This document shows positions 43,953 to 54,920 of a stretch of DNA of 64,000 nt, in pieces (within the stretch, counting starts at the first letter, position 1; every line of letters starts with the position of its first letter). Origin of the DNA: Sphaerotilus sulfidivorans. Lineage in GTDB: Bacteria; Pseudomonadota; Gammaproteobacteria; Burkholderiales; Burkholderiaceae_C. A program made the translations under genes and the position numbers. The DNA lies in assembly GCF_013426975.1 (NCBI RefSeq), contig NZ_JACCPY010000005.1, positions 62,001-126,000 on the forward strand, written 5' to 3'. The notes below the pieces were generated by a model. The model saw only the letters and a program-made list of their open reading frames with translations, was not told where the DNA came from and ran no database searches.

Positions 43953-44786
43953 TCACTTCACGGCGCCGAAGGTCAGGCCCTGCACCAGCTGCTTCTGGCT
44001 GAACCAGCCGAAGACGACGATCGGGGCGATCGCCAGCAGCGAGGCGGCCGACAGCTTGGCCCAGAACAGGCCCTCGGGGCTGGAGTACTGCGCGATCAGC
44101 GCGGCCAGCGTGCCGGCGTTGGCGGCGCTGAGGTTGAGCGACCAGAAGGCCTCGTTCCAGCTCAGCACCAGGCACAGCAGGCCGGTGGAGGCGAAGCTGC
44201 CCAGCGACAGCGGCAGCAGCACCTGGACGGCCTCCTGCCAGAGCGTGGCGCCGTCCATGCGGGCGGCCTCGAGGATCTCCGGCGGGATCTCGCGGAAGCC
44301 CGAATAGAGCATCCAGACCATGATCGGCAGGTTGGAGAGCGTGAAGACGATGATCAGCCCGAGCTGGGTGTCGAGCAGCGCCGACTTCTGCGCCAGCACA
44401 TAGATCGGCACCAGCGCGCCCACCGCCGGCATCATCTTGGTGGAGAGCATCCACATCAGGATGTCCTTGGTCCGGGGGCCCTTGAAGAAGGCCATCGCGT
44501 AGGCGGCCGGGCCGGCCAGGAGCAGGCCCAGCAGCGTCGAGACCACGCTGGTCACCACCGAGTTCCAGGCGTAGTGCAGGTAGTCGCTGCGCTCCTGCAC
44601 CTCGTGGAAGCTCTCCAGCGTCGGGGTGAAGAAGATCTGCGGCGGCACCGCGATGGCCTGCAGCTCGGTCTTGAAGGCGGTCAGCACCAGCCAGCCCAGC
44701 GGGAAGAACAGCAGCAGCGTGACCAGCCAGGCCGCCACGGTGCGCAGCAGCAGCACCGGCGTCAGGGAGGAGGGACGGGACGACAT
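43953..44786 (-). CDS. Polyol ABC transporter permease, MalG type
   Basis: The 277-residue protein has six predicted membrane segments and the permease signature EAARMDGATLWQEAVQVLLPLSLG, which couples to the ATPase. It pairs with the permease encoded just upstream in the operon. ATG 44786 lies 11 bp after the stop of the other permease gene. Similar to SmoG/MtlG-type polyol permeases. Start preceded by GGGAGG-like sequence. Confidence 0.93.
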   Translation of the reverse strand: MSSRPSSLTPVLLLRTVAAWLVTLLLFFPLGWLVLTAFKTELQAIAVPPQIFFTPTLESFHEVQERSDYLHYAWNSVVTSVVSTLLGLLLAGPAAYAMAFFKGPRTKDILMWMLSTKMMPAVGALVPIYVLAQKSALLDTQLGLIIVFTLSNLPIMVWMLYSGFREIPPEILEAARMDGATLWQEAVQVLLPLSLGSFASTGLLCLVLSWNEAFWSLNLSAANAGTLAALIAQYSSPEGLFWAKLSAASLLAIAPIVVFGWFSQKQLVQGLTFGAVK

Positions 44787-44797
44787 CGGGAGGCTCC

Positions 44798-45658
44798 TCA
44801 CTTGTCCAGGTTCTTGCCGACCAGGCGGATCAGGAAGACGGCGGCGATGTTGGCCAGCACGACCGCGAACAGCGCGCCGGCCGAGGCCACGCCCGCATCG
44901 AAGTTCAGCAGCGCCTGCTTGAAGATCAGGAAGGCCATGTTGGTGCTGGCATCCCCCGGACCGCCGCCGGTGGTGGTGTAGATCTCGGCGAACACGGAGA
45001 GCAGGAAGATCATCTCGATCATCACCACCACCGCCACCGAGCGGCCCAGGTGCGGGATGTAGAGATAGCGCAGTTGCTGCAGGTAGTTGGCGCCGTCCAT
45101 GCGCGCGGCCTCGATCTGCTCGCGGTCCATCGACTGCAGCGAGGTCACGAAGATCAGCGTCGCGAACGGCAGCCACTGCCAGCTCACCATGATGATCACG
45201 CTCAGCAGCGGCCAGTCGGTCAGCCAGTCCACCGGCGTGGCGCCGAAGAACTGCCAGACCTGCGCCAGCACCCCGTAGATCGGGTTCATCATCATGTTCT
45301 TCCACAGCAGCGCATTGACCGTGGGCATGACGAAGAAGGGGCTGATCAGCAGGATGCGCACCAGGCCGCGGCCCGGGAACGGATCGTCGATCAGCAGCGC
45401 GATGGCCGCGCCCAGGCCCACCGTGATCAGGATGACGCTGCCCAGCAGCAGCAGCGTGTTGATCACCGAGGTCGTGAACGACGGGTCGGTGATGAAGTAT
45501 TCGAAGTTCTCGAGCCCGACGAAGCCGCTCTGGTCGGGCTGCATCAGGTTGTAGCGGATCACGCTGAAGTACAGCGTCATCACCAGCGGCACGATCATCC
45601 ACAGGAAGAGCGTGGCCACCGCGGGCGCCATCAGGGCGCGGGGCAGGAATCGGTTCAT
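44798..45658 (-). CDS. Polyol ABC transporter permease, MalF type
   Basis: The 286-residue protein has about six membrane segments, with ALMAPAVATLFLWMIVPLVMTLYFS at the N-terminus and the coupling signature IEAARMDGANYLQQLRYLYIPHLG. It forms the pore with the next permease. Similar to SmoF/MtlF-type permeases. ATG 45658 starts the reading frame. About 140 bp separate it from the binding-protein stop at 45800, more than the other gaps, so an internal processing or promoter site is possible. Confidence 0.93.
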   Translation of the reverse strand: MNRFLPRALMAPAVATLFLWMIVPLVMTLYFSVIRYNLMQPDQSGFVGLENFEYFITDPSFTTSVINTLLLLGSVILITVGLGAAIALLIDDPFPGRGLVRILLISPFFVMPTVNALLWKNMMMNPIYGVLAQVWQFFGATPVDWLTDWPLLSVIIMVSWQWLPFATLIFVTSLQSMDREQIEAARMDGANYLQQLRYLYIPHLGRSVAVVVMIEMIFLLSVFAEIYTTTGGGPGDASTNMAFLIFKQALLNFDAGVASAGALFAVVLANIAAVFLIRLVGKNLDK

Positions 45659-45799
45659 GGGTCCACCATCGTGCGCGGCCGGTCAGGTCGTGGAGGGGGC
45701 CGGAGGTCGCCCCCCGGCCCGTCTCCACGCCTGCCGGCCATGCCTCACCTCACCACAGGGAGAGGGTCGAGAAGTCGGCTGCAGCGCGCCCTGCGGGCA

Positions 45800-47110
<1,311 letters not shown>

Positions 47111-47446
47111 CATGTGTCTCCTCGCGGGATGGAACAGGAACGGACTACGTGGGGAGCGGCCGGGGCCCCGGCGGTGCAGCGCTGGCACCGGGCTGGAGCG
47201 GTCAGCCCCGATCGACAGGCGCAACGATAGGTGCTGACGCATGCACCGATTGATACGGATGCAGCCCATTCATGTACTTCATTGCACGTAATGACTCGGG
47301 TTTTCCATAGGTGTGTGGGAGAAAGTACAGATTTGTACTTTCTTGCATTCAATCGCTGCAACGCAGCATTGAAACTCGCATGTTCCTCGGCCATCGCCGC
47401 TTGCGCATTGGCCTGGAGCGGACGGCTCGCGCCACAATCTCGCCCC
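47111..47446. promoter_or_regulatory. Divergent promoter region of the pentitol operon
   Basis: This 336-bp gap holds no gene I can support. It is AT-richer around 47260-47360 and carries two inverted repeats: AGAAAGTAC/GTACTTTCT (47320-47343) and a CAATCGCTGC/GCAGCATTG hairpin (47350-47371). They fit control sites for the operon's AraC regulator or the RlmI-like gene promoter. Confidence 0.5.
47320..47343. promoter_or_regulatory. Candidate operator, 9-bp inverted repeat
   Basis: AGAAAGTAC and GTACTTTCT are perfect complements with 6 bases between. The palindrome is 210 bp upstream of the polyol binding protein and about 100 bp upstream of the rRNA methyltransferase gene. Which gene it controls is unknown. 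Confidence 0.5.
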
Positions 47447-48628
47447 ATGAAAGTCATCCGTCTGCGTGAAGGCAAGGAGCGCTCGCTCCTGCGCAAGCAT
47501 CCCTGGGTGTTCCAGGGCAGTGTCGAGAAGGGCCGTGCCGATTCCGGCGAGACCGTGCGGGTCGAGAGCCACTCGGGCCAGTTCCTGGCCTGGGCCGCGT
47601 TCAGCCCGAATTCGATGATCCGGGTGCGGGCCTGGAGCTTCGACGAGGCCGAGCGCATCGACGCCGACTTCTTCCGCCGCCGCGTCGAGGCGGCGGTGGC
47701 GATGCGTGCGCGCCTGGGGCTGCGCAGCAACGGCGTGCGCCTGATCCACGGCGAGGCCGACGGCCTGCCCGGCCTGATCGTCGACCGCTACGAGGACATC
47801 CTGAGCGTGCAGTTCCTCAGCGCCGGCACCGAGCGCTGGAAGCAGCAGATCGCCGACGCGCTGCTGGCCGCCACCGGCTGCACCCGCCTGTTCGAGCGCA
47901 GCGACTCCGCCGTGCGCCAGATGGAAGGCCTGGAGCCGGTCAAGGGCTGGCTGCGCGGCGGTGGCGACACCACCGTGACGCTGCACGAGCACGACATCCG
48001 GCTCACCGTCGATGTCGAGGAAGGCCACAAGACCGGCTACTACCTCGACCAGCGCGAGAACCGGGCACTGTTCGCGCGGCTGGTGCGCCAGTTCGGCTGC
48101 CAGTCGGTGCTGAACTGCTACAGCTACACCGGCGGCTTCAGCGTCTCGGCGCTGGCCGGCGGTGCCACCGAGGTGGTCAGCGTCGACTCCTCCGGCCCGG
48201 CGCTGGCGCGCGCCTCGGCGCATGTCGAACTCAACGGCTTCGATCCCGCACACCACACCGCGCTGGATGCCGACGTCAACGGCACGCTGCGCCAGATGCT
48301 GAAGGACGGCCGCCAGTTCGACGCCATCGTGCTCGACCCGCCGAAGTTCGCCCCCAGCGCCGCGCACGCCGACCGTGCCAGCCGCGCCTACAAGGACATC
48401 AACCGCCTCGGCCTGAAGCTGCTCAAGCCCGGCGGCCTGCTGCTGACCTTCTCATGCTCGGGCGGCATCGGCGCCGAGCTGTTCCACAAGATCGTCGCCG
48501 GCGCCGGGCTGGACGCCGGCGTGGACGCCTACATCCTGCAGCGCCTGGAGGCCTCCAGCGACCACCCGACCACGGTCAACTTCCCCGAGGGCGAGTATCT
48601 GAAGGGGCTGGTGCTGCTGAAGCGCTGA
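47447..48628 (+). CDS. RlmI-like 23S rRNA cytosine methyltransferase
   Basis: The 393-residue protein has an N-terminal PUA-like region (KVIRLREGKERSLLRKHPWVFQGSVEK) and a Rossmann methyltransferase domain with the YYLDQRENRALFARLV region, SVLNCYSYTGGFSVSALAGGATEVVSVD and IVLDPPKFAPS, the DPPxF motif. RlmI methylates C1962 of 23S rRNA in E. coli using SAM. ATG 47447 is chosen by family start. A second, shorter paralogue occurs at 56.3 kb. Confidence 0.9.
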   Translation: MKVIRLREGKERSLLRKHPWVFQGSVEKGRADSGETVRVESHSGQFLAWAAFSPNSMIRVRAWSFDEAERIDADFFRRRVEAAVAMRARLGLRSNGVRLIHGEADGLPGLIVDRYEDILSVQFLSAGTERWKQQIADALLAATGCTRLFERSDSAVRQMEGLEPVKGWLRGGGDTTVTLHEHDIRLTVDVEEGHKTGYYLDQRENRALFARLVRQFGCQSVLNCYSYTGGFSVSALAGGATEVVSVDSSGPALARASAHVELNGFDPAHHTALDADVNGTLRQMLKDGRQFDAIVLDPPKFAPSAAHADRASRAYKDINRLGLKLLKPGGLLLTFSCSGGIGAELFHKIVAGAGLDAGVDAYILQRLEASSDHPTTVNFPEGEYLKGLVLLKR

Positions 48629-48659
48629 AGCGCTGAGGTGTCGTCGCTGCGGAGCGCGC

Positions 48660-49166
48660 TCAGGCGCTCTCCGCCAGCAGCTTCTCCAGCAGCAGGTGCA
48701 GCTGCTGGAAGTCGGGCTCGCCGACATAGCGCTTGACGATCTCGCCCTTGCGGTTCAGCACGAAGGTGGTCGGGGTGAGCTGCACCTTGCCGTACTGGCG
48801 CGCGATCTCGCCGGTGTTGTCGATCGCGACCTTGAAGGGCAGCTGGCGCGATTCGGCGAAGCTGGCCACATAGGCCGGCGGGTCGTAGCTCATCGCCACC
48901 GCCAGCGTCTCGAAACCCTTGTCCTTGTACTTCTGGTGGGTCGCGACCAGCTCGGGCATTTCCTTGACGCAGGTGGTGCAGCTGGTGGCCCAGAAGTTGA
49001 CCAGCACCACCTTGCCCTTCAGCGCTTCGGCCGAGGTCTGCTTCGTGCCGTCGAGCAGGGTGTAGCTGATGGCGGGCGCCTTCTCCTTGCTGCCGACCGC
49101 AAACGAGGCGGTCACGGCGATGGCGGCAACGACGGCGGCGGCGAGGGCGATGCGGGCGGCTTTCAT
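48660..49166 (-). CDS. TlpA-like thioredoxin-fold protein
   Basis: The 168-residue protein has an N-terminal membrane anchor or signal (MKAARIALAAAVVAAIAVTASFA) and a thioredoxin-like domain with the motif VLVNFWATSCTTCVKEMPELV, the CxxC pair being C-T-T-C, and the cis-Pro loop QLTPTTFVL. It is probably a periplasmic reductant for disulfides, e.g. in cytochrome maturation, but the partner is unknown. ATG 49166 is the start. It is transcribed against its neighbours. Confidence 0.9.
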   Translation of the reverse strand: MKAARIALAAAVVAAIAVTASFAVGSKEKAPAISYTLLDGTKQTSAEALKGKVVLVNFWATSCTTCVKEMPELVATHQKYKDKGFETLAVAMSYDPPAYVASFAESRQLPFKVAIDNTGEIARQYGKVQLTPTTFVLNRKGEIVKRYVGEPDFQQLHLLLEKLLAESA

Positions 49167-49304
49167 GGTGCGACGAAGTTTACGGCAGCCCCCGCGGCAG
49201 CGGCCGGTCTGTGCCGGGGAAGCCCGGCTGTTCGTGCGGCCGCCGTGCCGCGTGGGCCCGGACAATGAACCGATCCGTTCCCGTGGGTGCCGTCCCGTCC
49301 TGCC

Positions 49305-49916
49305 ATGTCCTGCGCCGTTCCTGCTGCTTCCCGCCCGCCCGTTTTCTCCTTGTCGTCCACCGGGCTGATGCTGTCGCTGTCCCTGCTGCTGTCGCTGCCA
49401 TCGGTCGCGGCGGCGCCCGAGCCCCAGGGCCTGGTGGCGGTCTCGAAGGACGGCCAGACGGTGGTCGATGTCGAGAGCGGCCTGGCCTGGTCGCGCTGTG
49501 TCGAGGGCATGCGCTGGAGCGGCGGGCGCTGCGTCGGCCAGGCGCTGCGGGTGATGCAGTCGCAGGGGCCGGATCTGGCCGCAGCACGGCGCCAGGCCGA
49601 CGGCCGGCCGTGGCGGGTGCCGCGTGCGATCGAGATGCGCCGGGTGCTGCAGCGCGCCGCAGGTTCGCCCGGCGGCATCGACAAGCTGTTTCCCGACACG
49701 CCCGAGGGCTGGCTGTGGAGCGCCTCGGCCACCATCGAGGCCGGTCCGGTCAACATTCACAGCTATGACAGCGTGATGCGCGGGCGCACCTCGGAGAACG
49801 AGGAGCGGCTCGACGGCCTGCACGGCTGGGTGATCGACGGCCACACCGGCCGGGCGCGCTCCGACATGAGCCGCGACACGCCGCTGCCGGTGCGGCTGGT
49901 GCGGCCGCGCGACTGA
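49305..49916 (+). CDS. DUF1566-like secreted protein
   Basis: The 203-residue product has a probable signal peptide (LMLSLSLLLSLPSVAAA) and a DUF1566-like body with VVDVESGLAWSRCVEGMRWSGGRCVG, WRVPRAIEMRRVLQRAA, LFPDTPEGWLWSASATIEA and VNIHSYDS. DUF1566 domains occur in extracytoplasmic proteins and in Lcl adhesins; a function is not established. ATG 49305 is chosen; GTG 49287 or ATG 49365 are possible. The gatB gene follows by about 110 bp. Confidence 0.7.
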   Translation: MSCAVPAASRPPVFSLSSTGLMLSLSLLLSLPSVAAAPEPQGLVAVSKDGQTVVDVESGLAWSRCVEGMRWSGGRCVGQALRVMQSQGPDLAAARRQADGRPWRVPRAIEMRRVLQRAAGSPGGIDKLFPDTPEGWLWSASATIEAGPVNIHSYDSVMRGRTSENEERLDGLHGWVIDGHTGRARSDMSRDTPLPVRLVRPRD

Positions 49917-50025
49917 GGGCGGCGCAGGGCGGCCGGGGCGGCTGCGGCTTGCGGTTTTCCCGAGGGGCGCGGCGATGCCGTAGCATTTCCGCTTTGCGTC
50001 CGCGCTGCAGCAAACCGCCCGCCCC

Positions 50026-51477
50026 ATGACCGCCTCCCTTCTCGTGCGTGGCTACGAAGTCGTCATCGGCTTCGAGACCCATGCCCAGCTCTCGACCCAG
50101 TCGAAGATCTTCTCCGGTGCCTCGACCCGTTTCGGCGCCGAGCCCAACACCCAGGCCTGCGCGGTCGATCTGGCGCTGCCCGGCGTGCTGCCGGTGATGA
50201 ACCGCGGCGCGGTCGAGCGCGCGATCCAGTTCGGCCTGGCCGTCGACGCGACCATCGCGCCGATGTCGATCTTCGCCCGCAAGAACTACTTCTACCCGGA
50301 TCTGCCCAAGGGCTACCAGATCAGCCAGTACGAGATCCCGGTGGTGCAGGGCGGTCACATCGACTTCCTGGTCGACGGCGTGAAGCACCGGGTCAACCTG
50401 ACCCGCGCCCACCTCGAGGAGGACGCCGGCAAGTCGGTGCACGAGAACCTGCACGGCATGACCGGCATCGACCTGAACCGCGCCGGCACCCCGCTGCTGG
50501 AGATCGTCACCGAGCCGGAGCTGCGCTCGTCGAAGCAGGCGGTCGAGTACGCCCGCGCGCTGCACACGCTGGTGGTGTGGCTGGGCCTGTGCGACGGCAA
50601 CATGCAGGAAGGCTCGTTCCGCTGCGACGCCAACGTCTCGGTGCGCCGCCCCGGCCAGCCCTTCGGCACCCGGCGCGAGATCAAGAACCTCAACAGCTTC
50701 CGCTTCCTGCAGCAGGCGATCGACTTCGAGGTCAACTGGCAGATCGACCAGATCGAGGACGGCTTCGACATCGTCCAGGCCACCGTGCTGTTCGATCCGG
50801 ACACCGGCGAGACGCGCATGATGCGCACCAAGGAAGACGCGCACGACTACCGCTACTTTCCCGATCCGGACCTGCCGCCGCTGGTGATCGCGCCCGAGTG
50901 GGTCGAGCGGGTGCGCGGCGAGATGCCCGAGCTGCCCGCCGCGCTGGCCGAGCGCCTGCAGGCCGAGCACGGCCTGCCGGCCTACGACGCGGCCATGATG
51001 ACCGCCAGCCGAGCCACCGCCGACTATTTCCTGGCCGCGGTCGCCGCCTGCGGCGCGCCCAAGCCGGTGGCCAACTGGGTGATGGGCGAGATCAGCAAGC
51101 GCCTGAACGCCGACGGCGGCGACATCGCCGACGCGCCGGTGGGCCCGGCGCTGCTGGGCGCGCTGATCCGCCGCATCCAGGACGGCACCATCTCGAACAA
51201 CGCCGCCCGCCAGGTCTTCGAGGCGCTCTGGAGCGGCGAGGCCACCGAGGTCGACGCCGTCATCGAGGCCAAGGGCCTGAAGCAGATGAACGACACCAGC
51301 GCACTCGAGGCCATCCTCGACGAGGTGCTGGCCGCCAACGCCAAGTCGGTCGAGGACTACCGCGCCGGCAAGGAAAAGGCCTTCGGCGCGCTGGTCGGCC
51401 AGGCGATGAAGGCGACCAAGGGCAAGGCGAACCCGGCCCAGGTCAACGAGCTGCTGAAGAAGAAGCTGGCCGGCTGA
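50026..51477 (+). CDS. gatB: Aspartyl/glutamyl-tRNA(Asn/Gln) amidotransferase subunit B
   Basis: The 483-residue protein converts misacylated Glu-tRNA(Gln) or Asp-tRNA(Asn) with GatA and GatC. Landmarks are [106 protein letters not shown] and a C-terminal tRNA-binding YqeY-like region. In many bacteria gatCAB are contiguous; here gatA and gatC are not adjacent. A strong terminator follows. Confidence 0.95.
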   Translation: MTASLLVRGYEVVIGFETHAQLSTQSKIFSGASTRFGAEPNTQACAVDLALPGVLPVMNRGAVERAIQFGLAVDATIAPMSIFARKNYFYPDLPKGYQISQYEIPVVQGGHIDFLVDGVKHRVNLTRAHLEEDAGKSVHENLHGMTGIDLNRAGTPLLEIVTEPELRSSKQAVEYARALHTLVVWLGLCDGNMQEGSFRCDANVSVRRPGQPFGTRREIKNLNSFRFLQQAIDFEVNWQIDQIEDGFDIVQATVLFDPDTGETRMMRTKEDAHDYRYFPDPDLPPLVIAPEWVERVRGEMPELPAALAERLQAEHGLPAYDAAMMTASRATADYFLAAVAACGAPKPVANWVMGEISKRLNADGGDIADAPVGPALLGALIRRIQDGTISNNAARQVFEALWSGEATEVDAVIEAKGLKQMNDTSALEAILDEVLAANAKSVEDYRAGKEKAFGALVGQAMKATKGKANPAQVNELLKKKLAG

Positions 51478-51503
51478 TCCGGCCGCGCCAGCGACATCCC
51501 CGG

Positions 51504-51535
51504 CCTGCGCCGCGACCCGGCGCAGGTCGTTTTTT
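51504..51535 (+). terminator. Intrinsic terminator downstream of gatB
   Basis: CCTGCGCCG-CGACC-CGGCGCAGG forms a 9-bp stem with a 5-base loop, followed by TCGTTTTTT. It begins about 27 bp after the gatB stop. Confidence 0.85.
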
Positions 51536-51559
51536 CATTCATCCCACCAGGATCGAAAA

Positions 51560-52699
51560 ATGACGAGTTCCCGCAGGATTCTGCTGAACGCGCTGGCGCT
51601 GGCCGGCCTCGGGCTGGCCGCCGCCGGCCCGCTGCACGCCCAGGAGCGTGTGCGCATCGGCTTCATGAGCCCGCTGACCGGCCCGCAGGCCGCCAGCGGC
51701 ATCGACAACCGCGACGGCGCGCAGCTGGCGATCAAGGCGCTCAACGCGCGCGCGATCAAGGTCGGCGGCAAGCCGGTCCAGTTCGAGCTGGACGTCCAGG
51801 ACGACGGCGCCGATCCGCGCCAGGGCGTGCAGGTCGCGCAGGCGCTGGTCGACAAGGGCCTGAAGTTCGTGCTCGGCCCCTACAACTCGGGCGTGACGCT
51901 GCCGGCCTCGCGCGTCTTCGCCGATGCCGGCGTGCTGGTGCTGACGGTGGCCTCGAACCCGAAGGTCACGCAGCCGGCCCAGGCCAACCTCTTTCGCATC
52001 GGCGCGACCGACAACCAGCTCGGTGCCAAGATGGCGACCTACGCGGCGCAGGACCTGAAGGTGGCCACGGTCGCGGTGATCGACGATCGCACCGCCTACG
52101 GCCAGGGTGTGGCGCAGGAGTTCATCGCGCAGGCGCAGAAGCTCGGCCTCAAGGTGGTCGCCAAGGAATTCACCAGCGACAAGGCGACCGACTTCAGCGC
52201 CATCCTGACCGGCATCCGCGGCCTCAAGCCCGATGCGGTCTTCTACGGCGGCTACTCGGCGCAGGCCGGCCCGATGCTGCGCCAGATGCGCTCGCTGGGG
52301 CTGAAGGCGCCGCTGCTGGGCGGTGACGGCATCTGCTCGTCGGAAACCGCGACGCTGGCGCAGATGAGCGCCGACCTGAATGTCTACTGCACCCAGGGCG
52401 GCGCGCTGATGGACCGCAGCGACAGGAGCCGCGCCTTCGTCGAGCGCTACCGCGCCGAGTACAAGCGCGATCCGCTGACCTATGCTGCCGCCTTCCACGA
52501 CGGCGCCAACCTGCTGGCCGCGGCGATCGAGGCCACGCAGTCGCTGGATCCGAAGAAGCTCGCCGAGCACATCGCCAAGGGCAGCCATGCCGGCGTGGCC
52601 GGCGACTATGCCTACGACAGCCGCCACGACCTGCGCTCGTCGGCGGTGACCGTCTTCACCTTCAAGGGCAAGGATGTCGTGGCGCTGAAGAGCCTCTGA
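51560..52699 (+). CDS. Branched-chain amino acid ABC substrate-binding protein, LivJ family, copy 2
   Basis: The 379-residue protein has a signal peptide (MTSSRRILLNALALAGLGLAAAGPLHAQ) and the Liv-binding fold: GFMSPLTGPQAASGIDNRDGAQLAIKALNA, DDGADPRQGVQVAQALVDKG, NSGVTLPASRVFADAG, DDRTAYGQGVAQEF. It resembles the LivJ protein at 19.4 kb but is clearly divergent, so ligand specificity may differ. No permease or ATPase genes are nearby, so it is also an orphan. ATG 51560 follows the gatB terminator and a GGAT element. Confidence 0.92.
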   Translation: MTSSRRILLNALALAGLGLAAAGPLHAQERVRIGFMSPLTGPQAASGIDNRDGAQLAIKALNARAIKVGGKPVQFELDVQDDGADPRQGVQVAQALVDKGLKFVLGPYNSGVTLPASRVFADAGVLVLTVASNPKVTQPAQANLFRIGATDNQLGAKMATYAAQDLKVATVAVIDDRTAYGQGVAQEFIAQAQKLGLKVVAKEFTSDKATDFSAILTGIRGLKPDAVFYGGYSAQAGPMLRQMRSLGLKAPLLGGDGICSSETATLAQMSADLNVYCTQGGALMDRSDRSRAFVERYRAEYKRDPLTYAAAFHDGANLLAAAIEATQSLDPKKLAEHIAKGSHAGVAGDYAYDSRHDLRSSAVTVFTFKGKDVVALKSL

Positions 52700-52710
52700 G
52701 GCGCTGCTGA

Positions 52711-53370
52711 TCAGCGCGCGGCGGTGGGCGCGGTCAGGCTGCCTGGCGCCGCGCCGTTCCAGAGCTGGCGCAGCCGCGCCAGCTCCTGGTCGAAGCTGGC
52801 GTTGATGCGCCGGTTCTCGGCCTGGTGGCTCTGCATCGCGTCCTTCTGCGCCTGGGTCGCCACCTGGTTCTGCTCGATCTTGTGCTTGAGCGCACGCGGC
52901 AGCTCGCGGCCCTTGTAGAACTCGGCCTCCTCGCGCAGCTGGTGGCGCTCGCGCTCGAGCTCCTCCATGCGCTTGCCGGTGCTCTGCATGGCCGAGCGCA
53001 CCGGCTCCAGCGCGGCCTCGCGGGCCTCGTTGTGGCGTTCGATGTCCGGATAGCGGCTCAGCAGGTTGCGGTCATGGCGGATCGCGTCGCGGCGGGTGCG
53101 CTCCTCGAGCTGCTCGCGCCGGCGTTTCTCCTCGGCGGCGGCGCGCTCCTCGGCGGTCATCGACGGCGGCAGGATGCGCCGCACCGAGCCGTCGGCGCCG
53201 CGCACCTGCTGCTCGCGGTCCATGCACTCGGCGATCGGGCGATCGGCGGTCAGGCGCTGGCCGCGGGCGTTGACGCAGGAATAGATGTCGGCCTGCGCCG
53301 GCAGCGCGACCGCGCCCAGCGCGGCGGCCAGCACCAGCCCGACGGGAACGCGAGCCGCCGCGCGGCTCAC
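52711..53370 (-). CDS. DUF4124-domain protein with coiled-coil tail
   Basis: The 219-residue protein has a signal peptide ([27 protein letters not shown]), then a short DUF4124-type segment [29 protein letters not shown] and a long charged helix-rich tail ([51 protein letters not shown]). Function is unknown; periplasmic. Its start overlaps the stop of pyrE upstream by ATGA, so the two are coupled. Confidence 0.85.
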   Translation of the reverse strand: MSRAAARVPVGLVLAAALGAVALPAQADIYSCVNARGQRLTADRPIAECMDREQQVRGADGSVRRILPPSMTAEERAAAEEKRRREQLEERTRRDAIRHDRNLLSRYPDIERHNEAREAALEPVRSAMQSTGKRMEELERERHQLREEAEFYKGRELPRALKHKIEQNQVATQAQKDAMQSHQAENRRINASFDQELARLRQLWNGAAPGSLTAPTAAR

Positions 53371-54062
53371 ATCTGCACCCCGTAGCGGTCGCGGTAGGCC
53401 TGCACCGCCGGCAGGTTGCCGGCCAGGCGGGCATCCTGCTGCGCACGCAGGTAGGCCAGCAGGTCGGCCAGCGTGGCGATCGCCACCACCGACAGGCCCA
53501 GGTCGCGCTCGACGAACTGCACCGCCGAATGCTCGGCGTCGACGCCGTTCTCGCTGGCCTTCTCCTGGCGGTCCAGCGCGATGGTCACGCCGCAGGGCGT
53601 GGCGCCGGCGGCGCGGATCATCGCGATCGACTCGCGCACCGAGGTGCCGGCCGAGATCACGTCGTCGATGATCAGCACCCGGCCCTTGACCGGCGCGCCC
53701 ACCAGCGTGCCGCCCTCGCCGTGGTCCTTGGCTTCCTTGCGGTTGTAGGCGTAGGGCACGTTGCGTCCCAGGCGCGCCAGCTCGATGGCCACCGCCGCCG
53801 CCAGCGTGATGCCCTTGTAGGCCGGGCCGAACAGCATGTCGAACTCCAGCCCCGAGTCGATCAGCCGGCGTGCATAGAATTCGGCCAGGCGGCCCAGCCG
53901 GGCGCCATCATCGAACAGGCCGGCGTTGAAGAAATAGGGCGACATCCGCCCCGCCTTGGTCTTGAACTCGCCGAAGCGCAGCACGCCGGCGTCGACTGCA
54001 AAAGCCACGAAATCCTGGGCGAGGGCATCGGTGCGGGGGGTGCTTGCGTCTGGGGTCGTCAT
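53367..54062 (-). CDS. pyrE: Orotate phosphoribosyltransferase
   Basis: The 231-residue protein catalyses orotate plus PRPP to OMP. Landmarks are [76 protein letters not shown], the PRPP-binding motif. ATG 54062 is chosen; ATG 54080 is a possible earlier start. It overlaps the DUF4124 gene (ATGA) and is divergent from exonuclease III, with 18 bp between start codons. Confidence 0.95.
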   Translation of the reverse strand: MTTPDASTPRTDALAQDFVAFAVDAGVLRFGEFKTKAGRMSPYFFNAGLFDDGARLGRLAEFYARRLIDSGLEFDMLFGPAYKGITLAAAVAIELARLGRNVPYAYNRKEAKDHGEGGTLVGAPVKGRVLIIDDVISAGTSVRESIAMIRAAGATPCGVTIALDRQEKASENGVDAEHSAVQFVERDLGLSVVAIATLADLLAYLRAQQDARLAGNLPAVQAYRDRYGVQM

Positions 54063-54080
54063 CTCGGAAGGTCTTTGCAC

Positions 54081-54887
54081 GTGCGTCTGGTCAGCCTCAA
54101 TCTCAACGGCATCCGCTCAGCGGCCACCAAGGGCCTTCATGCGTGGGTCGAGTCGGTACGCGCCGATTGTATGGGGGTGCAGGAACTCAAGGCACAGGCT
54201 CCGGACCTGAGCCCGGCGCTGTCCGTCATCGACGGGATGCAGGGTTTCTTCCATCACGCGCAGAAAAAAGGCTACTCGGGCGTGGGCGTCTACAGCCGTG
54301 TCACGCCGAGCGAGGTCATCGTCGGGCTCGGCGACGAGGAGTTCGACGCCGAGGGCCGCTACCTGGAGGCGCGTTACGACTCGCCACATCGGCGGCTGTC
54401 CATCATCAGCTGTTACTTCCCGAGCGGCTCGTCCTCGGAGGAGCGCCAGCAGGCCAAGTACCGCTTCCTGGCCCGCATCGCGCCGCACCTGCGCGCGCTG
54501 CGCCAGAGCGGGCGCGAGTTCGTGCTGATGGGCGACGTCAACATCGCCCACCGCGAGGCCGACCTGAAGAACTGGAAGGGCAACCTGAAGAACTCCGGCT
54601 TCCTGCCCGAGGAGCGCGCCTGGATGACGACGCTGCTGACGCCGCTCGACCAGGGCGGCGGCGGCCTGGTCGACGTCTACCGCCATCTGCACCCCGACAG
54701 CACCGACGCCAGCTACACCTGGTGGAGCAACCGCGGCCAGGCCCGCGCGAAGAACGTCGGCTGGCGCATCGACTACCACCTGGCCACGCCCGGCCTGGCC
54801 GAGACCGCGCGCGCCGCCTCGATCTACAAGGACAGCTGGTTCAGCGACCACGCGCCGCTGACCATCGACTACGGATACGCGCTGTGA
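54081..54887 (+). CDS. Exodeoxyribonuclease III-like AP endonuclease
   Basis: The 268-residue EEP-family protein is an AP endonuclease/3'-5' exonuclease for base excision repair. Landmarks are [27 protein letters not shown] (catalytic Glu), the [10 protein letters not shown] tyrosine region, [19 protein letters not shown] and [13 protein letters not shown] (Asp-His pair). GTG 54081 follows GGAAGG by about 9 bases. It starts 18 bp from the divergent pyrE start, a close arrangement often seen in betaproteobacteria. A perfect 20-bp palindrome follows the stop. Confidence 0.9.
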   Translation: MRLVSLNLNGIRSAATKGLHAWVESVRADCMGVQELKAQAPDLSPALSVIDGMQGFFHHAQKKGYSGVGVYSRVTPSEVIVGLGDEEFDAEGRYLEARYDSPHRRLSIISCYFPSGSSSEERQQAKYRFLARIAPHLRALRQSGREFVLMGDVNIAHREADLKNWKGNLKNSGFLPEERAWMTTLLTPLDQGGGGLVDVYRHLHPDSTDASYTWWSNRGQARAKNVGWRIDYHLATPGLAETARAASIYKDSWFSDHAPLTIDYGYAL

Positions 54888-54890
54888 ACC

Positions 54891-54910
54891 CCGGGCGCGA
54901 TCGCGCCCGG
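54891..54910. terminator. Perfect 20-bp palindrome between convergent genes
   Basis: CCGGGCGCGATCGCGCCCGG is a perfect palindrome four bases after the exonuclease III stop and just before the converging ATPase stop. It has no T-run; it may end transcription as a GC-rich hairpin or bind a protein. Confidence 0.4.
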
Positions 54911-54920
54911 CCATGCCGCT

